Shown here in pieces: positions 17,414 to 24,911 of a stretch of 64,000 nucleotides of DNA. The notes under the pieces were generated by a model. The model saw only the letters and a program-made list of their open reading frames with translations. It ran no database searches and had not been told where the DNA came from. Origin of the DNA: Deltaproteobacteria bacterium (GTDB taxonomy: Bacteria > Desulfobacterota > Desulfobacteria > Desulfobacterales > UBA5852); NCBI GenBank assembly GCA_020444045.1, contig JAHLLS010000012.1, positions 62,001 through 126,000 on the forward strand, given 5' to 3'. The translations under genes and the position numbers were made by a program. How positions within the stretch are numbered: position 1 is the first letter of the stretch; each line of letters opens with the position of its first letter.

Positions 17414-17433
17414 AATACCGTTTAGGTGAGCCA

Positions 17434-18306
17434 TTGATTCCTGAACCCGATATCTTCTCCTTCGATCGTTTGCAGTCGACAGTGGCCTTCAGCGGCGGTG
17501 AAACGCTGTACCCGGTCATTTCGGCCGTGCTTCGCGACTGGCGTATGGAAAACGTCAAATCGGGATGCAGCTCTGATCCAGCCATCACCCTTGAAAAAAC
17601 ATCTGGCGGCTACGCGCGTCGTTCGCTTTGGCTGTCGAAACCGTCCGTTTTCCCCGATCCTGTTGACGCGGTTTGCGATTTCATTGTGGATCTGATCCAC
17701 GCCTATGTCGCCGAACAGGACAAATGCCTTTGTCTGCATGGTGCTGCGGTTGAGATCGGATCGGGCCTGATGGTCTTCCCCAATACCTATCGGGCCGGGA
17801 AAAGCCTCCTTTCACTGAAGCTGGTGTCTCTCGGTGCACGGTTATTCAGTGACGATGTGCTTCCCATCAACCATCAGGACAATTCAGGGACTGCCCTCGG
17901 CATCTTACCGCGGTTGCGCCTCCCCCTGCCGGAAACCGCGGGACCAGTCTTGACGAATTTCATCGATCACCGGGCCGGGCCGCAGAACAAACGCTATCGC
18001 TATATCCGGCTCGATGAAAAGGCGCTGGCCAGATGCAATACGAAAGCTCCGGTTACGGCGATTACTATTCTGCAACGTAGCGCAGAAGCCCCGCCATCCC
18101 TGCAGCCCGCTAAAAAAAGCGATGTGGTCAGGGATATGATTCTGCGCAACTTCGCCCGGCAGAATCCGGCCATCGAAATCGTCGATCGATTCCATCAGGT
18201 TGTCGAACAGGCGGATTGTTTTATATTAACCTATGACACGCTAGACCAGGCGGCCGAACTGATCAACGACCATTTCGGGATCATCCCTGTTGGAAATGCG
18301 CGATGA
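17434..18306 (+). CDS. HprK-related kinase-like protein
   Basis: A 290-residue protein whose central part follows the HPr kinase/phosphorylase fold: CLHGAAVE (H102), a P-loop-like segment ending RAGKSLLS (K123, S124) and a Walker-B-like FSDDVLPI (D140-D141). The P-loop is degenerate because the first glycine is missing (PNTYRAGKS), but Lys and Ser remain. Stand-alone HprK-like kinases next to PqqD-like proteins are known in peptide-modifying loci, including lasso-peptide kinases and the HPr-rel-A systems. The TTG at 17434 is chosen because AGGTGAG lies 4 bases before it. It ends in an ATGA overlap with the pqqD-like gene, so the two are translationally coupled. No HPr or PTS gene is nearby. 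Confidence 0.72.
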   Translation: MIPEPDIFSFDRLQSTVAFSGGETLYPVISAVLRDWRMENVKSGCSSDPAITLEKTSGGYARRSLWLSKPSVFPDPVDAVCDFIVDLIHAYVAEQDKCLCLHGAAVEIGSGLMVFPNTYRAGKSLLSLKLVSLGARLFSDDVLPINHQDNSGTALGILPRLRLPLPETAGPVLTNFIDHRAGPQNKRYRYIRLDEKALARCNTKAPVTAITILQRSAEAPPSLQPAKKSDVVRDMILRNFARQNPAIEIVDRFHQVVEQADCFILTYDTLDQAAELINDHFGIIPVGNAR

Positions 18307-18644
18307 ATTTTTCATCTGAAAATGTGAATGAAAGGAATACCCGTGAGGTCTGTTTTGTCAGGAATCCGGAAATTCTGAAACGGCAGATCGATGATACGGT
18401 TTTCCTTGTCAATCCTGGAGATGATACGATTTTTCACTTAAATCCATTGAGTGCGGGGATATGGAATCTGCTGTTCGAACCAACGACCCCAACCGATGCC
18501 GTACGCGTCGTTCAACAAGCCTTTCCGGATATCCCACCGGATCAAATCGCGGCCGATGTATTAAAACTCATCAAAGAACTCGAGGATAAAGGGCTCGTGC
18601 GGCGTCATACTGACCGCATGAACCCAGCACTGAAAAAAGCCTGA
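18303..18644 (+). CDS. PqqD family protein
   Basis: A 113-residue protein with the PqqD fold pattern: DDTVFLVNPGDDTIFHLNPLSAGIWNLL followed by a winged-helix part with FPDIPPDQIAADVLKLIKELEDKGLV. PqqD-like domains bind the leader of a peptide substrate and present it to a modifying enzyme. It overlaps the kinase gene by four bases. There is no radical-SAM enzyme in the neighbourhood, so the partner is more likely the kinase than a PqqE-type enzyme. Confidence 0.82.
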   Translation: MNFSSENVNERNTREVCFVRNPEILKRQIDDTVFLVNPGDDTIFHLNPLSAGIWNLLFEPTTPTDAVRVVQQAFPDIPPDQIAADVLKLIKELEDKGLVRRHTDRMNPALKKA

Positions 18645-18882
18645 CCGCAATTGCGGTGGAAATGAGTTGACGGCCGATTGTCTTCTATGGAATCTTGATG
18701 CTGCTCATCCCAGTATCCTGCGGATGTATTCCTCTGAGTTCGTCGCGATGCGCAATGCCCGCGTGAGGTCTCAGTCGGAAGACGTCATTTTAGAATGAAT
18801 TAATGATTTGATGTCGTGACAGTCTGGTTCTGTATAGTTTTAACCACCAATAATGATAGGGGAATCCAGAAAAGGAGATTGT

Positions 18883-19338
18883 ATGAAAACAATAGCCAAG
18901 TTCACGGTTTTCGTTGTTGTTGGCGTGTTGCTGGCAGGTGCCGCGACCGCGCAGTTTGCTAAACCTGAAGACGCTATTAAATACCGCAAATCCGTCATGT
19001 CCACAATTTCCAAGCATTTCAAAAGCATGGGGGCAGCCGTGCAAGGGAAAGCCGCTTACGATCAGAAGATCTTTGCAGCCGACGCCGAAGTCGTCAAAAC
19101 TCAGGCGACGCTGCCTTGGAACGCCTTTCTTGAACCCGGAACGGACAAGGGTGACACCACCATGAGTTCGGCCGTTTTCGAGAAAAAAGATGATTTTATG
19201 AAAACGGCAGAAGCCTTCCAAACAAACACGGCTCTGCTGGCGTCGGCGGCCCAAGGCGCGGATTTGAATGGCCTCAAAGACCCCTTCAACGAGGTCGCTC
19301 AAAACTGCAAAGCCTGCCACAGTGCCTTCCGCAAATAA
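18883..19338 (+). CDS. cytochrome c' family protein
   Basis: A periplasmic four-helix cytochrome of 151 residues. A signal peptide (1-23, ending ATA) is followed by four predicted helices and a C-terminal heme site C142-x2-C145-H146 (CKACHSAFRK), as in cytochrome c'. Members bind NO or act in electron transfer or stress protection. The ATG at 18883 follows AAAGGAGAT at good spacing. It is convergent with a membrane cytochrome b gene, a common pairing that suggests an electron-transfer partnership. Confidence 0.9.
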   Translation: MKTIAKFTVFVVVGVLLAGAATAQFAKPEDAIKYRKSVMSTISKHFKSMGAAVQGKAAYDQKIFAADAEVVKTQATLPWNAFLEPGTDKGDTTMSSAVFEKKDDFMKTAEAFQTNTALLASAAQGADLNGLKDPFNEVAQNCKACHSAFRK

Positions 19339-19361
19339 GGGCACCGCTCCACGAATCGACG

Positions 19362-19399
19362 ACGGGACCCTGCCGCACAATAAGGCCGCAGGGTCCCGT
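19362..19399. terminator. bidirectional terminator hairpin
   Basis: ACGGGACCCTGC (19362-19373) and GCAGGGTCCCGT (19388-19399) form a perfect 12-bp stem between the convergent cytochrome c' and cytochrome b genes, with TTGGTATTTTC after it on the + strand. Confidence 0.8.
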
Positions 19400-19423
19400 T
19401 GGTATTTTCAATCGAAACGCCTA

Positions 19424-20125
19424 TCAATAAATTACGAAATAAACCACAACAGCCAGGGTGGCCGCCAGCAAAAGCGCCTTTACTGGGCTCCCCCCCACGG
19501 AATCTACGGCTTCGTGCCATTTTTTGTGACCGGTAATCATCGGTAGGATTAGGTTTTCACGCTTCACCACCCAATAGAAGACAATCGCACCGATATGGAT
19601 TGCCACAAGGCCGATCAGGATGTTCTGGTTGATCAGATGGATACGGGTCAGCCAGTCACTGGTATCCTTGCTGACCAAATGGAACAGGGGGCCTTCGGTC
19701 AGGATATCGTCGTTGGCAAAGAGGCCCGTTCCCGCCTGGATTAGAAGTGTCGTCAACATGGCCACGATCGACCAGGCACCCATGGGGTTGTGCCCAAGAT
19801 AGGATTCGTGGCCTTTGCCAAGCAAAGACCGCGCGTAACCGAAGACCTTCCGAGGTCCTCGCATGAAAGTGGCAAACCGTGATGGGGTTCCCCCCAAAAA
19901 TCCCCACAGCACCCGGAACAGTACCAGCACGAGAATCCCCCCCCCATTCCACATGTGGTACTGCATAACTGTGCCGCCCATCTCGGCTGTAACGAAGGCC
20001 AGCACCACCAGAAGGACCAGCAGCCAGTGAAAGACGCGGGTCGGTAAATCCCAGACCAGGACACGGTGCATAACCCTTTTACCAGAACCATCATTGGGTG
20101 TTAGATGTGTATCAGGATCTGACAT
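19424..20125 (-). CDS. cytochrome b561-type membrane protein
   Basis: A 233-residue integral membrane diheme cytochrome b of the b561/HupC type. Four to five hydrophobic helices carry histidines in WDLPTRVFHWLL, MQYHMWNGG, RIHLINQN and VAIHIGAIVFYW. The loop between helices 2 and 3 has the family GGTPSRFATFMRGP motif. It probably passes electrons between the quinone pool and periplasmic cytochromes such as the convergent cytochrome c'. The start is the ATG at 20125. Confidence 0.88.
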   Translation of the reverse strand: MSDPDTHLTPNDGSGKRVMHRVLVWDLPTRVFHWLLVLLVVLAFVTAEMGGTVMQYHMWNGGGILVLVLFRVLWGFLGGTPSRFATFMRGPRKVFGYARSLLGKGHESYLGHNPMGAWSIVAMLTTLLIQAGTGLFANDDILTEGPLFHLVSKDTSDWLTRIHLINQNILIGLVAIHIGAIVFYWVVKRENLILPMITGHKKWHEAVDSVGGSPVKALLLAATLAVVVYFVIY

Positions 20126-20664
20126 GGATAGCCTCCCTGCCTAAAAGCCTATGGTGGCTCCGCCAAAAAATCAAGAATGATGCCTTTTCATATCTGGATG
20201 CTTCGGTTTCCCGCATACGGACCATCAACTTCTCTTTTACCAGTTGCTTCAAAAAAAGAAAAGCGCCCCGGCAACGGCGCATCTATATCCAAATTTACGA
20301 ATCTGGCAGCTTAATAGACAAGCTGCGGTCATCTCGGCGCAGACTGGGATCTCCGGGCAAACTCCGTTCCATTACAATAGTCGGAATGTGACATCGCTAA
20401 CCACAGCAGGACGGATGGAGTTTTTTCATTGAGTTGTCGGACGCGGTCACGATCTGTTCGGCCATTTTACACCTCCCTGATAGCTGCTGAACGCCAGTCG
20501 CAGCCGGCACGAGGTGCCTGTTTCATCAGGCACTACACGCTTGCTCTTGTCATTGCCCAAAAGCCGTGGGTTCGATACCGCTTGTCAAACACGCATAAAC
20601 ATTCACTCGTCAGAGCCGCTATTACTGGTGAAAAAGAACTCCGGCACACTGGAAACAGCCGTCT
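20126..20664. other. 539-base intergenic region
   Basis: No supported gene, RNA or clear repeat. Reading frames across it on the + strand continue antisense into the cupredoxin gene and have no protein-like features. Confidence 0.4.
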
Positions 20665-21012
20665 TCAGGACACGACCAGCTTGCCGGTCATCCCGAAATG
20701 CCCCCAACCGCAGAAGCTCGTGCACTTGAACGTAAACTCGCCCTGCTTGTCGGCCACGAATTCGATCCGGACCGTTTTCCCTTTCGGCAAATTCTGGTCG
20801 ATGTTGAAGGCTTTAAGCCCGAATCCATGCTCCGTGTCGGTCGCCGTGATCTCCAGTAAAACCTTGTCGCCCAAATTTACGGTGATCATTTCCGGCGTAA
20901 AATGGTATTTTTCGGCGGTCATCTTGATGACCTTGGTTTCAGCAGCCGACACGCCAGCCACAGAACCGAAAACCAATAGCAGCATAATCGCTAAACCTAT
21001 CCATTTTTTCAT
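20665..21012 (-). CDS. secreted cupredoxin with CuA-like site
   Basis: A 115-residue periplasmic copper protein. A signal peptide (1-23, ending VSA) is followed by one cupredoxin domain. The ligands near the C-terminus, CTSFCGWGHFGM, follow the C-x3-C-x3-H-x2-M order of the binuclear CuA centre in cytochrome oxidase subunit II, with an upstream histidine in TEHGFGL. There is no transmembrane anchor and no oxidase nearby, so it is a free CuA-type protein, perhaps a copper carrier or electron shuttle. It is encoded beside YHS, ZraP-like and multicopper-oxidase genes, which suggests a copper or metal-stress setting. Confidence 0.82.
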   Translation of the reverse strand: MKKWIGLAIMLLLVFGSVAGVSAAETKVIKMTAEKYHFTPEMITVNLGDKVLLEITATDTEHGFGLKAFNIDQNLPKGKTVRIEFVADKQGEFTFKCTSFCGWGHFGMTGKLVVS

Positions 21013-21165
21013 GTTATCATCTCTCTTTTACAAGATTCTCTTATGGAAGTTCTCTCCTGTCTGCAAACCTATTTGATCTTGGTTCGATAGAGCCGCAAGC
21101 TGTTGCTCACCACCCAAATGCTGTCCATGGTCATAGCCGGGACCGCCCCCCTCACTCACGATGAC

Positions 21166-21363
21166 TTATTTATGCAGGGTTTGATGCCGCTTCCGCTCAT
21201 TCCTCCCTTTTTTTACGGTCGATGGATTCGTGTCGTCCGAGCGGTTGGGGGAGGTTTTCTCACATCCTGCTGGCTCTTTATCTTTGCAGGCCTTGCCAGC
21301 GATATAGTGATCAACCAGTTCTTTCACGTACGTATTCAGATCCCTATTGACCAATGGGTTCAT
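21166..21363 (-). CDS. small basic protein, sigma-54 controlled
   Basis: A 65-residue polar protein (Lys- and Arg-rich C-terminus, two cysteines, no membrane segment). I do not recognise a family. Support that it is real comes from a strong AAAGGAGGT Shine-Dalgarno before the ATG and a well-formed -24/-12 promoter at 21400-21414, about 40 bases upstream of the start. This places it with the ZraP-like gene in a sigma-54 regulon. Confidence 0.6.
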   Translation of the reverse strand: MNPLVNRDLNTYVKELVDHYIAGKACKDKEPAGCEKTSPNRSDDTNPSTVKKGRNERKRHQTLHK

Positions 21364-21399
21364 GGAAACCTCCTTTCCTCGTGTTGCAACGATATATGA

Positions 21400-21414
21400 G
21401 CAATCCGTATGCCA
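21400..21414 (-). promoter_or_regulatory. sigma-54 (-24/-12) promoter
   Basis: On the minus strand the sequence TGGCATA-cgga-TTGC, followed by T, matches the -24 TGGCA and -12 TTGCT elements with GG and GC exactly ten bases apart. It points at the small protein gene starting at 21363. Confidence 0.7.
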
Positions 21415-21614
21415 AACAAATAATTTTATGATTTTTAATAATATAACAGGTAGTTATAAAATTTGCGGCTAAATTGGCGCTCGTGTAATAAGGTTACAGC
21501 GGTAGGGAGGGGTACGAAAAACTGTGTAATTGTTACCCATGTGAATCAGGCGGAATGGATAGGTGGAGCGCAACACCACGGATTCAAGGGCGAAAGAGCA
21601 ACGAAGGTAAGCTT

Positions 21615-21860
21615 CTAATGACAGCTCATCGGTTTGCCGCCGGTGGCCTTTTCCATGCGTGTTAGAAAGCGCTGCCAGACGCCCTTGCGCTTGGGGTGTG
21701 TGTAACGCTCCGGGTTGGCGAGAAAGGCCTCGCGGCACCCTTCCGCACAGAAAAAGACTTTGATGCCTTCATGACAGGTCTCCGCGGCGGCGGTCGACGG
21801 ATCGACTTCCATGCCGCAGACCGGATCGATCATTTTGGTTGTCGTTGTATGAGCCTTCAT
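21615..21860 (-). CDS. YHS-domain metal-related protein
   Basis: An 81-residue protein with a YHS domain: DPVCGMEVDPSTAAA, FFCAEGCREAFLANPERY, then a basic tail ending in GGKPMSCH. YHS domains carry cysteines (C-G-M, C-x3-C) suited to metal binding and occur in copper- and heavy-metal-handling proteins. GGGAGG lies before the ATG. It overlaps the SHOCT gene by four bases (ATGA) and is translated after it. A homologue with the same tail (KATQGKPPCCH) precedes the multicopper oxidase at 32069. Confidence 0.82.
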   Translation of the reverse strand: MKAHTTTTKMIDPVCGMEVDPSTAAAETCHEGIKVFFCAEGCREAFLANPERYTHPKRKGVWQRFLTRMEKATGGKPMSCH

Positions 21861-22210
21861 TTTTCCACCTCCCGTTGCTGCAGGTCACGGCGCATGGCGT
21901 CAAAGCGCGCCTTGTCGATTTCACCCCGTGCGTACCGTTTCTGCAAAATTTCCAGGGCGCTCTCGGTATGGGATGATAACCGGTGGCCGGAAATAACCGC
22001 CGATATCAGCAGGACCAGGGCGATGATCACCACCGCCCAGAAGAGAATCATCAGGAAGCCCATACCGCCGCCGGTCATCATGCCGTGAGGCATTTGCCAG
22101 GGACCTGTCGCCCACATGTCGTAGTGGTGATTGGACAGAAACCAGATCGCACCCGCCACAAGGGCGGCGGAAATACCGATACTCAGAAATGTACTTGTTT
22201 TACGATCCAT
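21857..22210 (-). CDS. SHOCT-domain membrane protein
   Basis: A 117-residue protein with two hydrophobic segments (about residues 9-27 and 50-75) separated by a Met/His/Trp-rich stretch (HHYDMWATGPWQMPHGMM). A C-terminal SHOCT motif follows: ALEILQKRYARGEIDKARFDAMRRDLQ. The Met/His-rich periplasmic loop could bind copper. The ATG at 22210 has GGGGAG upstream; the longer frame is not supported. It is part of an operon with the YHS gene downstream. Confidence 0.8.
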   Translation of the reverse strand: MDRKTSTFLSIGISAALVAGAIWFLSNHHYDMWATGPWQMPHGMMTGGGMGFLMILFWAVVIIALVLLISAVISGHRLSSHTESALEILQKRYARGEIDKARFDAMRRDLQQREVEK

Positions 22211-22327
22211 TGTTGTTCTCCCCCCCCGACCAAACTTCTGTTTCGCCAAGGCCGATCCAACGTTAGCTCCGCCTGATACGGGACCATCGACACAGCGGTC
22301 CCGGATCAGCGGCAAATCAATCGTGGT

Positions 22328-22861
22328 CTACCAGCAGTTCCTCCCGCGGTATCCACCGGCGTAGGCCCGGTCGCGTCCTCCATTGGGCACGATACCCCGA
22401 ACCGCCAGATTGTAGTCCAATGCATACGTATCGAACTGGGATTGCAACTGGGAGAGGTCACCCTGGAGGGCCTTGAGTTTGTCTCTGTCAGGAGTCGGCT
22501 GGTTCAATTCCTTCTGAATGGCGTAGCTCTTGTCATCCATTTTTTCCCGCAGCTCACGGGTCTGATCATAAAACTTGTCCCGGGCCGCCTCGAGCTTGTT
22601 GGCGTCCTCCTGGGACAGGTCGCCGTAGCAGGAGCCGTTGCCCGGTCCCATCATGGGACCATAACCGGGACCCATCATATGACCGCCGTAACCACCCCCG
22701 TTACCCATCATATGGCCACCGTAACCGCCACCATAGCCCATCATGTGGCCGCCATAGCCGCCACGTCCACCCCATTCGTCATGGGCCAGGGCAAGGCCGA
22801 CAACGGCAAAGACAAATACAGCCGAGATGATGAGCGCGTTGCGAATGTGTATTCTTTTCAT
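22328..22861 (-). CDS. ZraP-like periplasmic metal-stress protein
   Basis: A 177-residue secreted protein. The signal peptide ends near residue 26 (LALAHD). A Gly/His/Met-rich segment with four GGYGGHMM-type repeats (about 33-72) is followed by a helical region (LSQEDANKLEAARDKFYDQTRELREKM) of the ZraP/CpxP/Spy (LTXXQ) type. ZraP binds zinc or copper in the periplasm and dampens ZraS. The strong sigma-54 promoter upstream and the ZraSR-like genes at 23532-26695 fit the Zra regulatory circuit. The repeats are a good metal-binding surface. Confidence 0.85.
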   Translation of the reverse strand: MKRIHIRNALIISAVFVFAVVGLALAHDEWGGRGGYGGHMMGYGGGYGGHMMGNGGGYGGHMMGPGYGPMMGPGNGSCYGDLSQEDANKLEAARDKFYDQTRELREKMDDKSYAIQKELNQPTPDRDKLKALQGDLSQLQSQFDTYALDYNLAVRGIVPNGGRDRAYAGGYRGRNCW

Positions 22862-22913
22862 CTTTATTTCTCCTTTTAGAGTTGTCGATGTAAAACCATT
22901 GCCCCACTGTATC

Positions 22914-22928
22914 GCAAAGCGCGTGCCA
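22914..22928 (-). promoter_or_regulatory. sigma-54 (-24/-12) promoter of the zraP-like gene
   Basis: The minus-strand sequence TGGCACG-cgct-TTGC is an exact match to the sigma-54 consensus (TGGCACG-N4-TTGC). It lies 53 bases before the ATG of the ZraP-like gene. The expected activator is the NtrC-type regulator at 23532-24911. Confidence 0.88.
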
Positions 22929-23076
22929 GCATATCTGCCGGCGTCGTAATATTACATAACTATCTGAATATTATGATTAATTAAAATTTAATGCGTCATC
23001 GCGGACCATTGAGACGATCCGCCGCACTGGGTAGAAGTGACACGTATCAGGGGGGATTGGACGGACAGGCTGTAAC

Positions 23077-23517
23077 CTATTTACACAACGGGCTGGACGG
23101 CTCAAAAGCACCGGGTGGAAATCCCGAAGAGCCGGGACGGTCCACATTGCCGATGCCAAGCCCCTGGGTATCGTTGCTGCAGAACATCTGGAGGGCATCG
23201 TAGAAATTGCTGAACCCGTGGGGTGCGACGTCGTAATCCGCAAATGCCATGAAGGGGATTTCCCGTCGGTTCATCATTGCGGCCAGATGGGGATGGGTGA
23301 TCGTCAACAGTTGGATCCCTTCGGTTCCGCAGCCGGTGTCGCCCGCCGACAGCTGTTTGAGGAATCGGGATACCGTCCAATCGAAGAAGGACGTTCCCGG
23401 CCTGAACTTGGCAAAGTAGAATCCTTGCGGCGGCTGGCGTGGCGCCAGGCCCGGATCTGACGCTCCATCGGAGCAATCTGCTCCCCGGGAGAACGGGGCC
23501 GGTATCCTATGCGCCAT
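23077..23517 (-). CDS. hypothetical protein downstream of the regulator
   Basis: A 146-residue reading frame starting 14 bases after the NtrC-type regulator stop, with GGGGGGAT before the ATG. It has a Pro/Gly-rich N-terminus, then a region with the feel of a folded domain (GFYFAKFRPGTSFFDWTVSRFLKQL, FMAFADYDVAPHGFSNFYDALQMF). I do not recognise it. A second reading frame on the same strand overlaps it (23304-23522). Position and composition support it moderately. It could be a third member of the two-component operon. Confidence 0.45.
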   Translation of the reverse strand: MAHRIPAPFSRGADCSDGASDPGLAPRQPPQGFYFAKFRPGTSFFDWTVSRFLKQLSAGDTGCGTEGIQLLTITHPHLAAMMNRREIPFMAFADYDVAPHGFSNFYDALQMFCSNDTQGLGIGNVDRPGSSGFPPGAFEPSSPLCK

Positions 23518-23531
23518 TTCATTGGATCCCC

Positions 23532-24911
23532 CTATCCCACGCCGTAGGCTTTCAGCTTGTTGTGCAGGGTCTTGCGGGAGATTCCCAGGCGTCGCGCGGT
23601 TTCGCTCTTGTTGCCGTCCGTTGCGGCCAGGGTGGCCTCGATGGCTTCTTTCTCGATGTCTTCCAGCGTGCGGGTGCCGTCGGTGGCAGGCATGCCCGTG
23701 TCCGCGGCCGTCGCATGATCCGGATGCTGCCGCACGATCCGCAGAGGCAGCTGTTTCTCGGTGATGTGCTCACCGGAAAGCAGAATGACCGCCCGCTCGA
23801 TCGCGTTTTCAAGTTCCCGAACATTACCCGGCCACTCGTATTTGAGCAGCATGCTCATGGCCAGCGGGGCGAACCCCTTGACGGTCTTGCGGTTCCGGCG
23901 GGCGTATGTTTCAAGGAAGTGCTGGGCCAGGAGCGGGATGTCTTCCTGTCGGTCACGCAGCGGGGGGATGGTGAGGTGCATGACATTGAGGCGATAGAAG
24001 AGATCTTCGCGAAAACGGCCGGCCTGCACGTCTTCCTCCAGGTCGCGGTTGGTGGCGGCCACGACCCGCACATCCACCTGCAGAACCGCCTCGCTGCCCA
24101 CGCGCTGGATTTCCTTCTCTTGCAGGACGCGCAGGAGTTTGGCCTGCATCCGGGAGGACGTTTCGCCGACCTCATCGAGAAAAATCGTGCCGCCGTCCGC
24201 CAGCATGAAACGGCCTTCACGCCGTCGATCGGCGCCCGTGAAGGCCCCCTTCTCGTGGCCGAACAGCTCGGATTCCAGCAGGCTTTCGGTGAGCGCCGCG
24301 CAATTGACGGTGACCAGCGGGTGCGCCTTGCGGGCGCTGTTGTAATGCAGCGACTTGGCGATCAACTCCTTGCCGGTGCCGCTTTCCCCGGTGATCATCA
24401 CGGTGGCTTCGGAAGGCGCCACCATGGCCAGCATGTCCATCAGGGCCTTCATGGAAGCGCTTTTGCCGATGATGTCGGGCCGGTCGAAGTCTTCCTGCAA
24501 CCGTGCCCTGAGATCTTCATTTTCCACTTTGAGTCCGGCGTGCTCGCAGGCCCGCTCGATGCTGAGTTTCAGGACGTCGAAGTCAAAGGGTTTGATCAGG
24601 TAGTCGTAGGCGCCGCCCTTGAGGGCCTCCACCGCCGATGCCACCGACGAATAGGCCGTCATGATGATGATCGGAATCGACGGGTTATAGATCTTGATCC
24701 GCTCCAGGGCTTCGATCCCGCTCATGGTTGTCATGCGCACGTCCATCAGGATCAGCTCCACCTGGGATTCCTTGACCGCCGCAACGGCTTCCAAACCGTC
24801 TTCGGCCGTGGCCACTCTGTAGCCCCAACTGCGGATCACAGTGCGCAGCGAGATCAGATGCCCCCGGTCGTCGTCCACGATTAAAATGTTGGCGGGCTTC
24901 GTCGCCTTCAT
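23532..24911 (-). CDS. sigma-54-dependent response regulator (ZraR/NtrC type)
   Basis: A 459-residue transcription activator. The receiver domain (1-125) has DDD near residue 14 and the phospho-acceptor D in LILMDVRM. The AAA+ domain (about 140-375) has Walker A GESGTGKE, the sigma-54 contact loop GAFTGA and ESELFGHEKG. The C-terminal Fis-type HTH is LEATLAATDGNKSETARRLGISRKTLHNKL. It overlaps the sensor kinase gene by four bases and is presumed to act at the -24/-12 promoters at 22914 and 21400. Confidence 0.94.
   Translation of the reverse strand: MKATKPANILIVDDDRGHLISLRTVIRSWGYRVATAEDGLEAVAAVKESQVELILMDVRMTTMSGIEALERIKIYNPSIPIIIMTAYSSVASAVEALKGGAYDYLIKPFDFDVLKLSIERACEHAGLKVENEDLRARLQEDFDRPDIIGKSASMKALMDMLAMVAPSEATVMITGESGTGKELIAKSLHYNSARKAHPLVTVNCAALTESLLESELFGHEKGAFTGADRRREGRFMLADGGTIFLDEVGETSSRMQAKLLRVLQEKEIQRVGSEAVLQVDVRVVAATNRDLEEDVQAGRFREDLFYRLNVMHLTIPPLRDRQEDIPLLAQHFLETYARRNRKTVKGFAPLAMSMLLKYEWPGNVRELENAIERAVILLSGEHITEKQLPLRIVRQHPDHATAADTGMPATDGTRTLEDIEKEAIEATLAATDGNKSETARRLGISRKTLHNKLKAYGVG

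Noticed and set aside
20570..20600. tRNA-like GGTTCGATACC word
   Set aside because: No acceptor, D or anticodon arms can be formed around it.
20429..21076. 215-residue reading frame antisense to the cupredoxin
   Set aside because: It covers the real gene on the opposite strand and has no signal or family.
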